A stretch of 64,000 nt of DNA from Elizabethkingia occulta. Lineage in GTDB: Bacteria; Bacteroidota; Bacteroidia; Flavobacteriales; Weeksellaceae. The stretch lies in assembly GCF_002023715.1 (NCBI RefSeq), contig NZ_MAHX01000015.1:1-64000 (forward strand). Reading direction: 5' to 3'. Under the pieces are notes generated by a model. It worked only from the letters and a program-made list of their open reading frames with translations, had not been told where the DNA came from and searched no databases. Positions 8,438 to 17,532 of the stretch are shown piece by piece. The position numbers and the translations under genes were made by a program. Every line of letters begins with the position of its first letter. Within the stretch, counting starts at the first letter, position 1.

Positions 8438-8983
8438 TTATTTTTTACCTTTATTACCCTTTGGTCCTTTATCACCTTGTTCTTCACTGTTGACCAGCTT
8501 AGAAATATCGTCTACGTTTACTTTGCCATCCAAAAGAAGGAAAAGATTCTCATCGTCTCCGGTGATACTCAGTAATAAGTCTTTTACTACACTAGTTGTT
8601 GTGTCCTGAGACAAGAATTTAATTTTCTTTCCATCGCTGTTAACAGACATCAATTCTTCGTATTTCATATTTTTGATAGAAGAGTTAATCTCATCTTTTA
8701 TTTTTGACATATTAACCCCCGATAGGGTACTGTCTTTTTTGCCTTTTTCAAAAATCAGAATTTTAATAGAATTAACATCCTTCATCAGAGGCTTGATCTG
8801 ATCTAATCCGGTATCAGGAATATCCAGTTTGTTAATCAGATTGAACATGGGCTTTGCTATTTTTATAGAGGTTACGCCTTGGGTATCCTGATACTGATCG
8901 AAAAGTTTTTCGAGTTTGCTGATCTGGGCATTTACACCAATGCCGGCAGCAATTATAAATAATGTTAGAAATATCTTTTTCAT
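8438..8983 (-). CDS. DUF4252 family secreted protein
   Basis: A 181-aa exported protein with signal peptide MKKIFLTLFIIAAGIGVNAQ. It is the second DUF4252 paralogue of the cassette, secreted without a lipobox. It has the family pattern of a central KSIKILIFEKG-like strand, a YEELMSVNSDGKKIKFL segment and a C-terminal LDGKVNVDDISKLV. The tail (EEQGDKGPKGNKGKK) is short, Gly/Lys-rich and low-complexity. It follows the anti-sigma-like gene by 11 bp. DUF4252 proteins commonly accompany ECF sigma operons in Bacteroidetes, but their job is not known. Confidence 0.85.
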   Translation of the reverse strand: MKKIFLTLFIIAAGIGVNAQISKLEKLFDQYQDTQGVTSIKIAKPMFNLINKLDIPDTGLDQIKPLMKDVNSIKILIFEKGKKDSTLSGVNMSKIKDEINSSIKNMKYEELMSVNSDGKKIKFLSQDTTTSVVKDLLLSITGDDENLFLLLDGKVNVDDISKLVNSEEQGDKGPKGNKGKK

Positions 8984-8994
8984 GATGGTTTGAT

Positions 8995-9714
8995 TTAAAA
9001 ATTAACAGAAAGATGTTTTATGAGTCCAACTTTTTCAATTCCTTTATCCAGATTGCTGGCCAGAAGATTAAGCGATTTCTTTGTAAGATCTACAGCTTCT
9101 TCTTCATCGTATACGGGCTTTCCGTTGATAAGGACATAGTTAGGATTATAACTGGCTTCTGTACCGGTTTCCGGAACACTTTTAACAGAAGTAGTTTCAA
9201 TAATCTCTTTCTCTTTTTTTGCTAAAGGTTTTTTCTGAGCTAAAACCTTAATATTTTCTTTTTCTGTTATTTCTTTTTTTTCAGCCTCGGTAGTGATAAC
9301 TGATGGCTGAATATTGGTTTCAGGTGGGGTTGTTTGTTGTTCCTGAATAGCTAATGTATTATTTTTTGCAGGTTCAGTTTTGGCAACAGAAGTTGTTGTA
9401 ACATCTGTTATTGGTTTTTGATTAAAGAATAAATAACCACCAAAACTTAAGAAAATAATGAAACCTGCTGCCATCCAGTACCATTTACTAAGCCCTGGTT
9501 TTGTCGTTAACTGAATTTTCTTTGCAGGTATCGGCTGCTCTTCCACTTTTTCCATAAAGTCATCAAAGCTCCAATCCATTGTCACTTCTTTTTCTTCCCG
9601 AAGTGTTTTAAAGAAAACATCATCCGAAAAATCTTTTAGCCACTTCTCTTCAGCCTCGGAAGAATTTCCCGCGAAGTACTGGTCTTTATATTGTTTGGAT
9701 CTGTCGGTTTTCAT
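8995..9714 (-). CDS. Probable anti-sigma factor, single-pass membrane protein
   Basis: A 239-aa protein. A cytoplasmic N-terminal region (1-80) with YFAGNSSEAEEKWL and WSFDDFMEKV is followed by one membrane helix near 85-105 (WYWMAAGFIIFLSFGGYLFF). A long Thr/Glu/Lys-rich, low-complexity periplasmic part ends in SYNPNYVLINGKPVYDEEEA. It overlaps the start of the ECF sigma gene's 3' end by 29 bp, the usual sign of a translationally coupled sigma/anti-sigma pair. I see no clear zinc anti-sigma motif, so the role is inferred from position and topology. Confidence 0.7.
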   Translation of the reverse strand: MKTDRSKQYKDQYFAGNSSEAEEKWLKDFSDDVFFKTLREEKEVTMDWSFDDFMEKVEEQPIPAKKIQLTTKPGLSKWYWMAAGFIIFLSFGGYLFFNQKPITDVTTTSVAKTEPAKNNTLAIQEQQTTPPETNIQPSVITTEAEKKEITEKENIKVLAQKKPLAKKEKEIIETTSVKSVPETGTEASYNPNYVLINGKPVYDEEEAVDLTKKSLNLLASNLDKGIEKVGLIKHLSVNF

Positions 9715-10195
9715 ATTCGAAAATTTTTTCGAGTTGTGTTTTTATTTTTTGTCGGGCCCTCATCAGGTTTATTCTTACTGCATTTGATTCCATTTCCAGG
9801 GCTTCACATATTTCGGCAATGCTATATTCTTCAATATCTTTTAGATGCATCACCATTTTCTGTTTCTCGGGAAGTTGGTTAATCATATTAACGATAATTT
9901 CCCGTGTATTATCACTATGGTTAACTGAATAATCTTGTTTTACACTGTTAATCTGATAGTCTTCTACTACTTTTGCGTGCTTCAGTCTGTTCAGACATTC
10001 ATTACGCAGGCAGCGTAAAGCAAATGCTTCAATATTCTCATAACGATGCAGATCGTCTTTCATTTGCCAGAGCTTTATCATAATCTCCTGTACCACATCG
10101 TAGGCTTCATCTGCGCTGACCAGAAAACTTTTAGCAAAACGGTATAGTCTATCCTTGTGGATAAAAACCGTTGTTTTAAAAGTTTGTTGGTCCAT
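9686..10195 (-). CDS. ECF-subfamily RNA polymerase sigma factor
   Basis: A 169-aa sigma-70 family protein of ECF size. Region 2 is visible at about 10-80 (RLYRFAKSFLVSADEAYDVV, then the region 2.3/2.4 part QEIMIKLW...YENIEAFALRCLRNECLNRLK). Region 4 lies at about 110-160 (INQLPEKQKMVMHLKDIEEYSIAEI with the HTH ALEMESNAVRINLMRAR). It heads the four-gene operon sigma, anti-sigma, DUF4252, DUF4252 and probably activates it. No TAnnTTTG box precedes it, which would fit an ECF-type promoter. Confidence 0.95.
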   Translation of the reverse strand: MDQQTFKTTVFIHKDRLYRFAKSFLVSADEAYDVVQEIMIKLWQMKDDLHRYENIEAFALRCLRNECLNRLKHAKVVEDYQINSVKQDYSVNHSDNTREIIVNMINQLPEKQKMVMHLKDIEEYSIAEICEALEMESNAVRINLMRARQKIKTQLEKIFEYENRQIQTI

Positions 10196-10299
10196 AGTAT
10201 TGCTTTTATAAGTAAGACAATCGGAGGGAGTGATCTGTTACATCTAAAATTAAAAAATATTATGATACTATTTAAATATTTGATTTTCAGATAAAAAAA

Positions 10300-10323
10300 A
10301 GAATCATCAGTAATGATGATTCT
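10300..10323 (-). terminator. Terminator of the GlmU-like gene
   Basis: A perfect 10-bp stem (10300-10309 with 10314-10323) with a 4-nt loop is followed on the minus strand by a run of eight T. Confidence 0.88.
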
Positions 10324-10336
10324 AATTTTTTATAGT

Positions 10337-11500
10337 TTAAAATTCATGATATACATGCTTCAGTATGGCTTTGTCTTCTTCGGTTAGTTCTATTTTTCTT
10401 CTGGCCATCATAATTTCAGCAGTCTCATAAGCTTTATCCAGGCGGAATTTCGGATCATCATTCGTGCCTCCCCAGGTAAATGAGTGTACAAGGTTTGGTG
10501 GAAATCCGGTTTTAAAAATGTTGGCAGCTACGCCAACTACAGTTCCGGTATTTAGCTGTGTATTAATTGCCGTTTTAGAATGATCTCCCATAACTGTTCC
10601 ACAGAATTGTAAGCCTGTTTCCACAAACCTTTTCTCACGGTAAGACCACATTTTGACAGCAGAATAATTGTTTTTCAGGTTAGAAGTATTGGTGTCAGCA
10701 CCAAGATTACACCATTCACCAAGAACAGAATTTCCTAAATAACCATCGTGCCCTTTGCTGGTGAAGCCAAAGATTACAACATTACTTACTTCTCCACATA
10801 TTTTGGAATAAGGGCCAAATGTTGTTGCTCCGAAAACTTTTGCACCCATTTTCATAACTGCATGATCACAAATTGCGATTGGGCCTCTTAGCATAACACC
10901 CTCCATAACTTCAGCCTCTTTACCAATATAAATAGGACCGCCATTGGTATTCAGATAAGCAAACTCAACATCTGCACCTTCTTCGATAAAGATATCTTCA
11001 ACTTTTCCACGGATATTATTGGTTTCGGAAATTTTCTGAGAAGTCCGGCCTTTGGTTACAATATCAAAATCGAATCTGATAGCTTTGTCATTGTATGTAA
11101 AAAGATCCCATGGCTTTTTGAAGACAATCAGTTCCTCTGTAATATCTATACATTTTTCAATCTGGCCAATATTAAAATTTTCCAGATTGATATATGAAGC
11201 GATTAGTTCATTCTCATATACCAGAGCTTCCCCTTTCTGTAAATCCTTTATTTGTTGTAGTACGCTTTCTGTCGGAAGAAAATTCGGGACTATCAATAAA
11301 GATTCTTTTTTTTCAGGCTCAGGATATTTTGCCTGAAGATACTTTTCGGTGACGAAAAAGCTTTCATCAAATCCTAAAAGTTTTTCCCATCGTTCCTTAA
11401 ATGTTAATATACCTACACGCATATCCGCGATGGGGCGGGTGAAGGTAAGAGGTAAAAACTCTTCCCAATATTGGGCATCAGAGAAAACAAGTTGTTTCAT
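10337..11500 (-). CDS. GlmU-like putative sugar nucleotidyltransferase
   Basis: A 387-aa two-part protein known in Bacteroidetes as the GlmU family. The N-terminal third (LVFSDAQYWEEFLPLTFTRP) replaces a classic nucleotidyltransferase domain and lacks the usual GGxGTR-type loop. From about 185 onward there is a left-handed beta-helix of hexapeptide repeats (IYIGKEAEVMEGVMLRGP, HAVMKMGAKVFGATTFGP, GTVVGVAANIF). It may act on a sugar-1-phosphate or as an acyltransferase, but neither substrate nor reaction can be told from sequence. It stands alone, with its own promoter at 11525-11552 and terminator at 10300. Confidence 0.82.
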   Translation of the reverse strand: MKQLVFSDAQYWEEFLPLTFTRPIADMRVGILTFKERWEKLLGFDESFFVTEKYLQAKYPEPEKKESLLIVPNFLPTESVLQQIKDLQKGEALVYENELIASYINLENFNIGQIEKCIDITEELIVFKKPWDLFTYNDKAIRFDFDIVTKGRTSQKISETNNIRGKVEDIFIEEGADVEFAYLNTNGGPIYIGKEAEVMEGVMLRGPIAICDHAVMKMGAKVFGATTFGPYSKICGEVSNVVIFGFTSKGHDGYLGNSVLGEWCNLGADTNTSNLKNNYSAVKMWSYREKRFVETGLQFCGTVMGDHSKTAINTQLNTGTVVGVAANIFKTGFPPNLVHSFTWGGTNDDPKFRLDKAYETAEIMMARRKIELTEEDKAILKHVYHEF

Positions 11501-11524
11501 TTTTTAGTGAGGATATTAATATTA

Positions 11525-11552
11525 CAAATTTAAGTAAAACAAAAATTTCCAA
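11525..11552 (-). promoter_or_regulatory. Promoter of the GlmU-like gene
   Basis: On the minus strand a TTG (11552-11550) is followed after 17 bases by TAAATTTG (11532-11525), both elements of the Bacteroidetes promoter. The box ends 24 bases before the ATG. Confidence 0.7.
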
Positions 11553-11554
11553 AA

Positions 11555-12859
11555 TTACTCTTGGGTTGCAAAAGTATTATTTTTAGAAAAAAGAGCAGTA
11601 ATAATAAATGCTAAAAAAGAGGGTAGAACCCATTCCATGTTGTGTTGCACGAGTGGGAGGCTGTCTTTTAAAGATGTTATAAAATTTTCTGCAATACCAT
11701 AATACTGGAATACAGTAAGGGAGGATACTAATGTACTTATAATAACAGCTGCTACATAAGGAGCCTTGGGCTTAACAATTTTCCCGAAGAAGACTAAGTA
11801 CATGACCAAAGCAAAAACAACAGGGTATACAAAGCCTAACAATATTCCGGCATAGTTAATTATTTCATCTACTCCTTTTACCGAAAGTATAGCAGCAAGT
11901 ACACAGCAGAAAATAACATTGACTTTATAGCCGGATTTTCCGTTTGTAATCTTTTCCATAAAGCTGGCAAAAGCTGAAGTAAGAGCAATTGCGGTTGTTA
12001 AACATGCAAGGGCTATGGCTACAGAAATGATATAGGTTCCGTATTGTCCTAATACGGAATTAGAGATATGTAAAAGCAGTTTGGTTCGGGATAAATCATC
12101 GGTCACAGGATAACCGGAAGTAGCCCCAAGGTATACAAGTCCTCCATAAATTATCAGTAGACATAAAGCAGCGATAAGTCCGGCCATAATAGTCATCTTG
12201 ACTCTCTGGCTAACCTGATTAAATCCTTTTTCGGTAATAGTGGTAATAATAATGCCGGCAAAAATAACAGCAGATAAAACATCCATCGTTTGGTAGCCTT
12301 CATGAAATCCTAATGCGAAGCTTTCTCCGTGGCTAAGAGTAGATGCTGCAGGAGCCCCTGGTGAATAAATAATACCAATAGCTATAAGGATAAGCAATAA
12401 TAGAATAAGTACCGGTGTAAGGTATTTCCCGATAATATCAACAATCTTGCTTGGAGAGATTGCAAGAAAACCTGTCACTGCAAAAAATATTACAGCACTA
12501 ATAATAGGTGAAAGTCCTGGGAATATGGGTTGTAGTCCTATTTCGAAAGTTGTAGCTCCGGTACGCGGAATCCCGATTAAGGGACCGATTAGCCAGATGA
12601 TGATAAACGCAAGTATGGTTATCATTTTCTTATTAACCCGTTTCCCGATATCTGTAAAGTTATGCCCGATTTGCACCACGGCGATCAAACTGATTAACGG
12701 AGCAATAATTCCTGTGGTGATAAATCCTACAATGGCATAAAACCATTCTGTTCCGGATTTTAATCCGATGAAAGGAGGTAAAATAAGATTTCCTGCGCCA
12801 AAAAACATGGCAAAAAGAGCAAATCCAAGGGTGATAATAGCGCCGTTGTTGTTTCTCAC
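11555..12859 (-). CDS. brnQ: Branched-chain amino acid carrier (BrnQ/LivJ-type)
   Basis: An inner-membrane cation-coupled carrier for leucine, isoleucine and valine. It is about 434 aa with some 12 hydrophobic segments. The family's N-terminal signature is clear: ALFAMFFGAGNLILPPFIG at about 13-31, and further on a GIPRTGATTFEIG loop. The start is taken as the GTG at 12859 (VRNNNGAIITLG). The frame can be extended to a TTG at 12883, but that adds MYTRKYYN, which lies 8 bp from the L31 terminator and is not typical of the family. It stands alone between a divergent-type spacer and the GlmU-like gene. Confidence 0.92.
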   Translation of the reverse strand: MRNNNGAIITLGFALFAMFFGAGNLILPPFIGLKSGTEWFYAIVGFITTGIIAPLISLIAVVQIGHNFTDIGKRVNKKMITILAFIIIWLIGPLIGIPRTGATTFEIGLQPIFPGLSPIISAVIFFAVTGFLAISPSKIVDIIGKYLTPVLILLLLILIAIGIIYSPGAPAASTLSHGESFALGFHEGYQTMDVLSAVIFAGIIITTITEKGFNQVSQRVKMTIMAGLIAALCLLIIYGGLVYLGATSGYPVTDDLSRTKLLLHISNSVLGQYGTYIISVAIALACLTTAIALTSAFASFMEKITNGKSGYKVNVIFCCVLAAILSVKGVDEIINYAGILLGFVYPVVFALVMYLVFFGKIVKPKAPYVAAVIISTLVSSLTVFQYYGIAENFITSLKDSLPLVQHNMEWVLPSFLAFIITALFSKNNTFATQE

Positions 12860-12890
12860 GTTGTAATATTTTCTGGTGTACAATTAAATA

Positions 12891-12925
12891 AAAAACACCA
12901 AAGAATCCAATTCTTCGGTGTTTTT
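12891..12925 (-). terminator. Terminator of the L31 gene
   Basis: AAAAACACC (12891-12899) pairs with GGTGTTTTT (12917-12925). The inner part AAGAAT/ATTCTT extends the stem past one mismatch. A T-rich tract follows on the minus strand. Confidence 0.85.
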
Positions 12926-12947
12926 ATTCAGTATAAAACTGTATATC

Positions 12948-13202
12948 TTAGTTCTTAGCGAATTTCTTGTATTTATTCATGAACTTATCAACTCTACCAG
13001 CTGTGTCAACTAATTTAACTTTACCTGTGTAGAATGGGTGAGAAGTACTGGAGATTTCCATTTTTACCAATGGATACTCTACACCATCAACTACCAAAGA
13101 ATCTTTGGTTTCAGCAGTAGATCTTGTAATGAAAACTTCATCGTTGCTCATGTCTTTAAAAGCAACTAATCTGTAATTGGATGGATGGATATCTTTTTTC
13201 AT
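12948..13202 (-). CDS. rpmE2: 50S ribosomal protein L31, type B
   Basis: An 84-aa ribosomal protein of the large subunit. The sequence [18 protein letters not shown] and the motif [11 protein letters not shown] near 52-62 are diagnostic. It is the longer type B form and has no cysteine, so the zinc site of type A L31 is absent. It is a single-gene unit with a good promoter (13222-13251) and a terminator (12891-12925). Whether a zinc-containing L31 copy exists elsewhere cannot be seen here. Confidence 0.97.
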   Translation of the reverse strand: MKKDIHPSNYRLVAFKDMSNDEVFITRSTAETKDSLVVDGVEYPLVKMEISSTSHPFYTGKVKLVDTAGRVDKFMNKYKKFAKN

Positions 13203-13221
13203 TGTCTTAATAATTAGACCG

Positions 13222-13251
13222 CAAAATTATAAATATTTTTTTAAATGGCAA
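13222..13251 (-). promoter_or_regulatory. Promoter of the L31 gene
   Basis: On the minus strand TTTTG (TTG at 13251-13249) and, 19 bases on, TAATTTTG (13229-13222). The box ends 19 bases before the ATG. Confidence 0.75.
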
Positions 13252-13405
13252 AATATTTTTATTAATTAAAAAAATGATTTAGACGGTTTTATCTTTCCCA
13301 AAGCATTATCTTCAAAATTAATACGCCATAAAATGAATGCCTGTACTAGTTTACTGTTGTTTAGTCGTTTATCCGGAAAGGCAAAAAATATTTTAAAAAG
13401 AGCAA

Positions 13406-14632
13406 TTATTCTGCCTTTTTGTTCATGTCCTTAATTAGTCCCAGCGCGAAAAATCCGATAATTATAATAGCAATAATTATACAGCCCCATACAAAGAAGG
13501 GGGTCTGCCAAAATGCTTTTCCTGATTCTGGATGCACGGAATGATCAGTGTTTTTCAGATCTGTAATGGTCGCGTCAGGATAATTCTGACTAAGGATAAT
13601 TCCGGAGTTTATTAAATCATATTGTGGAGCAGATAATTTGGGATTAATATCCAGTGTATAAGTTTCTCCAGCTTTCAGATCCGCCAAGATTTTCTTTTGA
13701 GACTGAAAGAGGTTTATTTTCTTTATATCTAATGGCGAATTATCCTGGTTGTCTATCGCTATGATTAGTTCTTTTGTGAATAAATCCGGAAACCCAAACT
13801 GGTTATTATTTTTAGATCTGATTTGAAAAGTTGTAAACTCTTCTCTGTAATTTTCGGTTTTTCTTTTGTAAACTCTGGACTTATTGATGAGTATACGGGC
13901 ATCGCGCTGATAAAAAGAAGGTGAAACAATGTCAAAGCTAATTCCATTAATTACCTGCTCAGTTGGGAAAGTAATTGTAATAATGCTCTGTTTACTATTC
14001 TTGTCCGTGGTTATTTTCTGCTCAAAGTTTTGTAATGCAGTTTTAGTACCGGCTACAACATTATCATATTCTAATCCGGCCTCCAGTACATTAATGGGTA
14101 AAGAATTTTTGTCGAGAAAATCGAATTTTAAAAATTTATAGTTGTTTAGAGGAAACGAGAAATTCTTTTCGACCGATGTTCTTCCGGATTCGCTAAGGCC
14201 GGATATAATCTGATTGTCAACAAGCCCAAACCATTCCTTTTGGTCATTGCTTCCACTGATGTTGTATTTCTTATCTATTTCTGTATTGGCAATCTTCAGG
14301 GTAAGGTTATCCAGGTTAGCTGTATTCTCATTAGAGATAATAACAGAAGTTACAACATTGGGAATTGTATTTCTGGAGCTTATCGGAAATTGTTTGAAAT
14401 CAGATTTTTTTAAATTTTCATTTCCCACGATATAAGGAGTCTCATTGTGCCTGGAATCGAAAATTCTTATGAAATCCGTATTATTACGGGTTGCAGCAAT
14501 AACATCTGGAGAAAGCACGATCTGATGCAGTCCGCTTTCTTTTATACTACTTATTTTGCCCTGATAGTTTTGTGCAAGAAGGGCAGAAGAACCAATTAGT
14601 ATTGGCAGCAGCTTAATTATTTTCTGTATCAT
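13406..14632 (-). CDS. DUF3999-like exported membrane-anchored protein
   Basis: A 408-aa protein of unknown function resembling the DUF3999 family. From the ATG at 14632 the N-terminus MIQKIIKLLPILIGSSALLAQ is a signal peptide. A long beta-rich extracytoplasmic part follows, with DFIRIFDSRHNETPYIV, SGSNDQKEWFGLVD and FPLNNYKFLKFDF segments. A C-terminal membrane helix (FFVWGCIIIAIIIIGFFALGLI) ends in a short basic tail. Longer starts at 14647-14653 exist but add residues ahead of the signal. The gene overlaps the end of the DUF2339 gene, and DUF2339/DUF3999 pairs are known neighbours in other bacteria, which supports the call. Confidence 0.75.
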   Translation of the reverse strand: MIQKIIKLLPILIGSSALLAQNYQGKISSIKESGLHQIVLSPDVIAATRNNTDFIRIFDSRHNETPYIVGNENLKKSDFKQFPISSRNTIPNVVTSVIISNENTANLDNLTLKIANTEIDKKYNISGSNDQKEWFGLVDNQIISGLSESGRTSVEKNFSFPLNNYKFLKFDFLDKNSLPINVLEAGLEYDNVVAGTKTALQNFEQKITTDKNSKQSIITITFPTEQVINGISFDIVSPSFYQRDARILINKSRVYKRKTENYREEFTTFQIRSKNNNQFGFPDLFTKELIIAIDNQDNSPLDIKKINLFQSQKKILADLKAGETYTLDINPKLSAPQYDLINSGIILSQNYPDATITDLKNTDHSVHPESGKAFWQTPFFVWGCIIIAIIIIGFFALGLIKDMNKKAE

Positions 14633-17150
14633 TTGGTTTGCTGGATTCATCAATAACTAGTTTTTTAATTTTTTGGTAAACAAATGATATAATAAGGATA
14701 AGAACTCCCAGTAGAATGAAGGCTATAATTTTTCCTGTCTCTGATACATTTTTGATGTCATATAAGAACAGCTTGATAATAGTAATCCCCAGTAAAGCAA
14801 GTGCAATAATACGCAGTTGCTTGTTTTGTTTCTTTATTCCGATAATCAGGAAGACAAATGATAGTGCGCCCCAAAGAATAGGATATCCTATTTTAATAAT
14901 CTGAAGTTTTACAAATCTTAGTTTGTCATCTATAAAAACCATTCTCTCATATTTATATAAATGCTCTTTTGTGACAGGATATAATTTTGCAAGATCTGCC
15001 TGAGAGATAATATCACCAGAAAATATTAATCCATGAACCATTATCTCATTACTCATAATGAAAACAATACAGAAAGCAAAAATCCATAAAGCAAATTTAT
15101 GATTAAGAAGCATGGAGAAATTATTGTCATTTCTCAACTTTATGATGGTATATCCAAAATATACCAGACATGCTAATAATATATAATGTATGAAAAATGC
15201 TGACTTGCCAGATAATCCTGCATTATAATTTTCCACTATTTCATCTGTTACCAGCTGATGGAAAACTACAATATACAAGAGGATATTAATACAAGATAAA
15301 ATAATTGCAAGGTTGTTTACTGTTATATTCTTGCGTTTTAGTGTAAAGTATATAACCCCTGTACTAAATAAAAAATGATATAAAACAGGATAAGATTGAG
15401 CAGAATAATAATTGGCAATGCCCGTATTCGCCTGATAAGAAATTTCGAATAAGCCTATGAAATACCCAACAATAATGGCAGCAATACTTATTCCCAATCT
15501 GTATAATGCAGGGTTGAATTTAACTGTAAAAATATCAACAGGTTCTTTTTCTTTTCTCAACAGAAGATAAGTAAGTACAAGAGATACCAGAGAAATGAAG
15601 CCTGTTATGAATATCGGGTTGAAAACTAGTTTCAGTACTTCAGTACTTCTCGTGTAATAGAACTCCCAGTCCATCATGAGACTGAAAAGCATTAAAATCT
15701 GAACAATAATAGCACCTAATTTGAAAGCTGCAATTCTTGATTTTTGGAATAGCCAGAACAAAAGTACAGCTTCGGCAGACCAGAATAATGTGATATAATT
15801 ACCATTAAACTGGATTGGAATAGCGAGAGTTACAAAAGTAAGCGTCAGACCAAGTAAAAGGTATATTGCATTTTTGTCCAGTCCGAATTTTTTGTACAAT
15901 AAGATAGCATAAGCCAGATTGTATAATGCCAGTGCAATAGTAAACAGACCTTTGAAGTCCATTCCCCATTTATGGATAATACTAATTCCTATTCCGAAAT
16001 AAAAAAATGTATTAGCAATTATGATGAAATATTCCAGATTGGAAAAAGTACCCTTATTCCGCAGATTATTAACAACGGTGGCAATACTGAAGATAAGATA
16101 GAAGATAGTTGCATAAAATAAAGCTCCACGATAAGGAAGTCCTCCATCGATAACCTTTTCACCAAACCAGAATGAGAAAAGAACACAGGAGAAAATAAAT
16201 GCCAGTAAGGTGACCAGACTCCATTTTTTGAAATAAGCAATAATCAGCATTCCTATATTAAGAATAGCAATGTAAGTAAAGAGCACTTTATAGTTCCCTT
16301 CACCGGTACTAACCATGAATGGTACCGCAAAACCTCCAATAAGTGATAAAACAGCTAATTCCTTTCGGTCGTAGGATACAGAAACAAATGCACTAAATAT
16401 GGTGATAACTACCATGATGATAAATGCTGTTGCCTGATTAAATAAATGATAATCGTGAAATGCAATACCAATGGTAAAGTAGAATATACTAATGGCTCCG
16501 GCAACAAAGACCGAACTAAATGCTTTATAGTTTTTCTTTAACCGGTGTGCGACTCCCATAATGAGAGCGCCACACAAAATACCGATCCCAACACGCGCAG
16601 GTTCATTAATCCAGTTTTTGTCAATAGCATATTTTACAAAGAAGCTAATTCCAAGTACCAGAATAAGAATACCTATTTTATTGATAAGATTCTCTCCAAT
16701 GAATTTTTCAATATCCGGATTCTTTTCTTTGAATGTTTGCAGCCAACTCTTTTTAGGGGGTAAAACAATTTTTTCTGTTACCGGAATCTCTGCATTTTCT
16801 TGTAATGGTATTGCCTCGGGTTGAAGTTCCTGGGATACTGCCGCAGACATGGCTGCCTGTACAGGTGTTTCTTCAACAAGAGGGATTTCCTCAATAATTT
16901 GCTTTTCTTCTTCGGCTTTTATTTCTTCCTTTATGGCAGGTTGTGGCTCTTCTGTAACAACAGGTATGATCTCCGACTGAGGTTCTTCAGCTTTTAAAGG
17001 TTGTAGGCTTGTGTTAATTTTAAGGTTTAATGAATTAATTTCATCTTTAAGCTTGCCAATTGCCTCCTGAGTTGCCTTGGAATTAGAAGCTGATTTGCTA
17101 AGTGAAATAATTACAAAAACAAGAATTATTAACAATAAAAATATTTCCAT
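14613..17150 (-). CDS. DUF2339 multi-pass membrane protein
   Basis: An 845-aa polytopic inner-membrane protein of the DUF2339 type. One N-terminal helix (MEIFLLLIILVFVIISL) is followed by a coiled-coil-like, Glu/Pro-rich cytoplasmic region up to about 155. Some 25 hydrophobic segments then fill the rest. The diagnostic run ENLINKIGILILVLGISFFVKYAID opens the membrane part (split here for length: ENLINKIGILILVLGI, then SFFVKYAID). The start is moved from a TTG at 17171 to the ATG at 17150, because a minus-strand TATATTTG box at 17176-17169 covers the longer start. Function unknown; it is cotranscribed with the DUF3999-like gene. Confidence 0.85.
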   Translation of the reverse strand: MEIFLLLIILVFVIISLSKSASNSKATQEAIGKLKDEINSLNLKINTSLQPLKAEEPQSEIIPVVTEEPQPAIKEEIKAEEEKQIIEEIPLVEETPVQAAMSAAVSQELQPEAIPLQENAEIPVTEKIVLPPKKSWLQTFKEKNPDIEKFIGENLINKIGILILVLGISFFVKYAIDKNWINEPARVGIGILCGALIMGVAHRLKKNYKAFSSVFVAGAISIFYFTIGIAFHDYHLFNQATAFIIMVVITIFSAFVSVSYDRKELAVLSLIGGFAVPFMVSTGEGNYKVLFTYIAILNIGMLIIAYFKKWSLVTLLAFIFSCVLFSFWFGEKVIDGGLPYRGALFYATIFYLIFSIATVVNNLRNKGTFSNLEYFIIIANTFFYFGIGISIIHKWGMDFKGLFTIALALYNLAYAILLYKKFGLDKNAIYLLLGLTLTFVTLAIPIQFNGNYITLFWSAEAVLLFWLFQKSRIAAFKLGAIIVQILMLFSLMMDWEFYYTRSTEVLKLVFNPIFITGFISLVSLVLTYLLLRKEKEPVDIFTVKFNPALYRLGISIAAIIVGYFIGLFEISYQANTGIANYYSAQSYPVLYHFLFSTGVIYFTLKRKNITVNNLAIILSCINILLYIVVFHQLVTDEIVENYNAGLSGKSAFFIHYILLACLVYFGYTIIKLRNDNNFSMLLNHKFALWIFAFCIVFIMSNEIMVHGLIFSGDIISQADLAKLYPVTKEHLYKYERMVFIDDKLRFVKLQIIKIGYPILWGALSFVFLIIGIKKQNKQLRIIALALLGITIIKLFLYDIKNVSETGKIIAFILLGVLILIISFVYQKIKKLVIDESSKPNDTENN

Positions 17151-17168
17151 ATGGTGCTTTAATGTGAA

Positions 17169-17176
17169 CAAATATA
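17169..17176 (-). promoter_or_regulatory. -7 box of the DUF2339 gene
   Basis: TATATTTG on the minus strand, 18 bases before the ATG at 17150. It decides the start, since the alternative TTG lies inside the box. Confidence 0.6.
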
Positions 17177-17532
17177 AAATAAATATAACTAGTGGTGATA
17201 TATTTACATGCTACACAAGGATTTTAGAAAGATTAACTTTCTACATAATCTGATTATAAGCTTTTTATGTGAAAGCTTCAAAGGATGAAAATTTGGTAAG
17301 CTTCTTTATAATATATTATTGCGGATCTGTTGTTATCAAAAAAAATACAATTGAACATTTAGCTGAATAGAACGAGTATGCAGAGTATAAATATGTGTAA
17401 GTTCTGCCAGATTAAGTCTTTTAATTGCAGAGGAAGTTATTCATCTATCGTATATTTGTTAAAAAATAATAACCAACAAGCTATAGAATCATAATTCCGG
17501 GTTCTGTATAATAGCATTATTGTATTAAAATT
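17177..17532. other. Gene-free divergent region
   Basis: About 350 A/T-rich bases lie between the divergent DUF2339 and MazG-AroA genes. I see the promoter of the right-hand gene at 17425-17458 and no open frame or RNA that can be supported. Confidence 0.5.
17425..17458 (+). promoter_or_regulatory. Promoter of the MazG-AroA operon
   Basis: TTG at 17425-17427, a 23-base spacer (long end of the Bacteroidetes range), then TATATTTG at 17451-17458. This gives a leader of about 70 nt. Confidence 0.6.
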
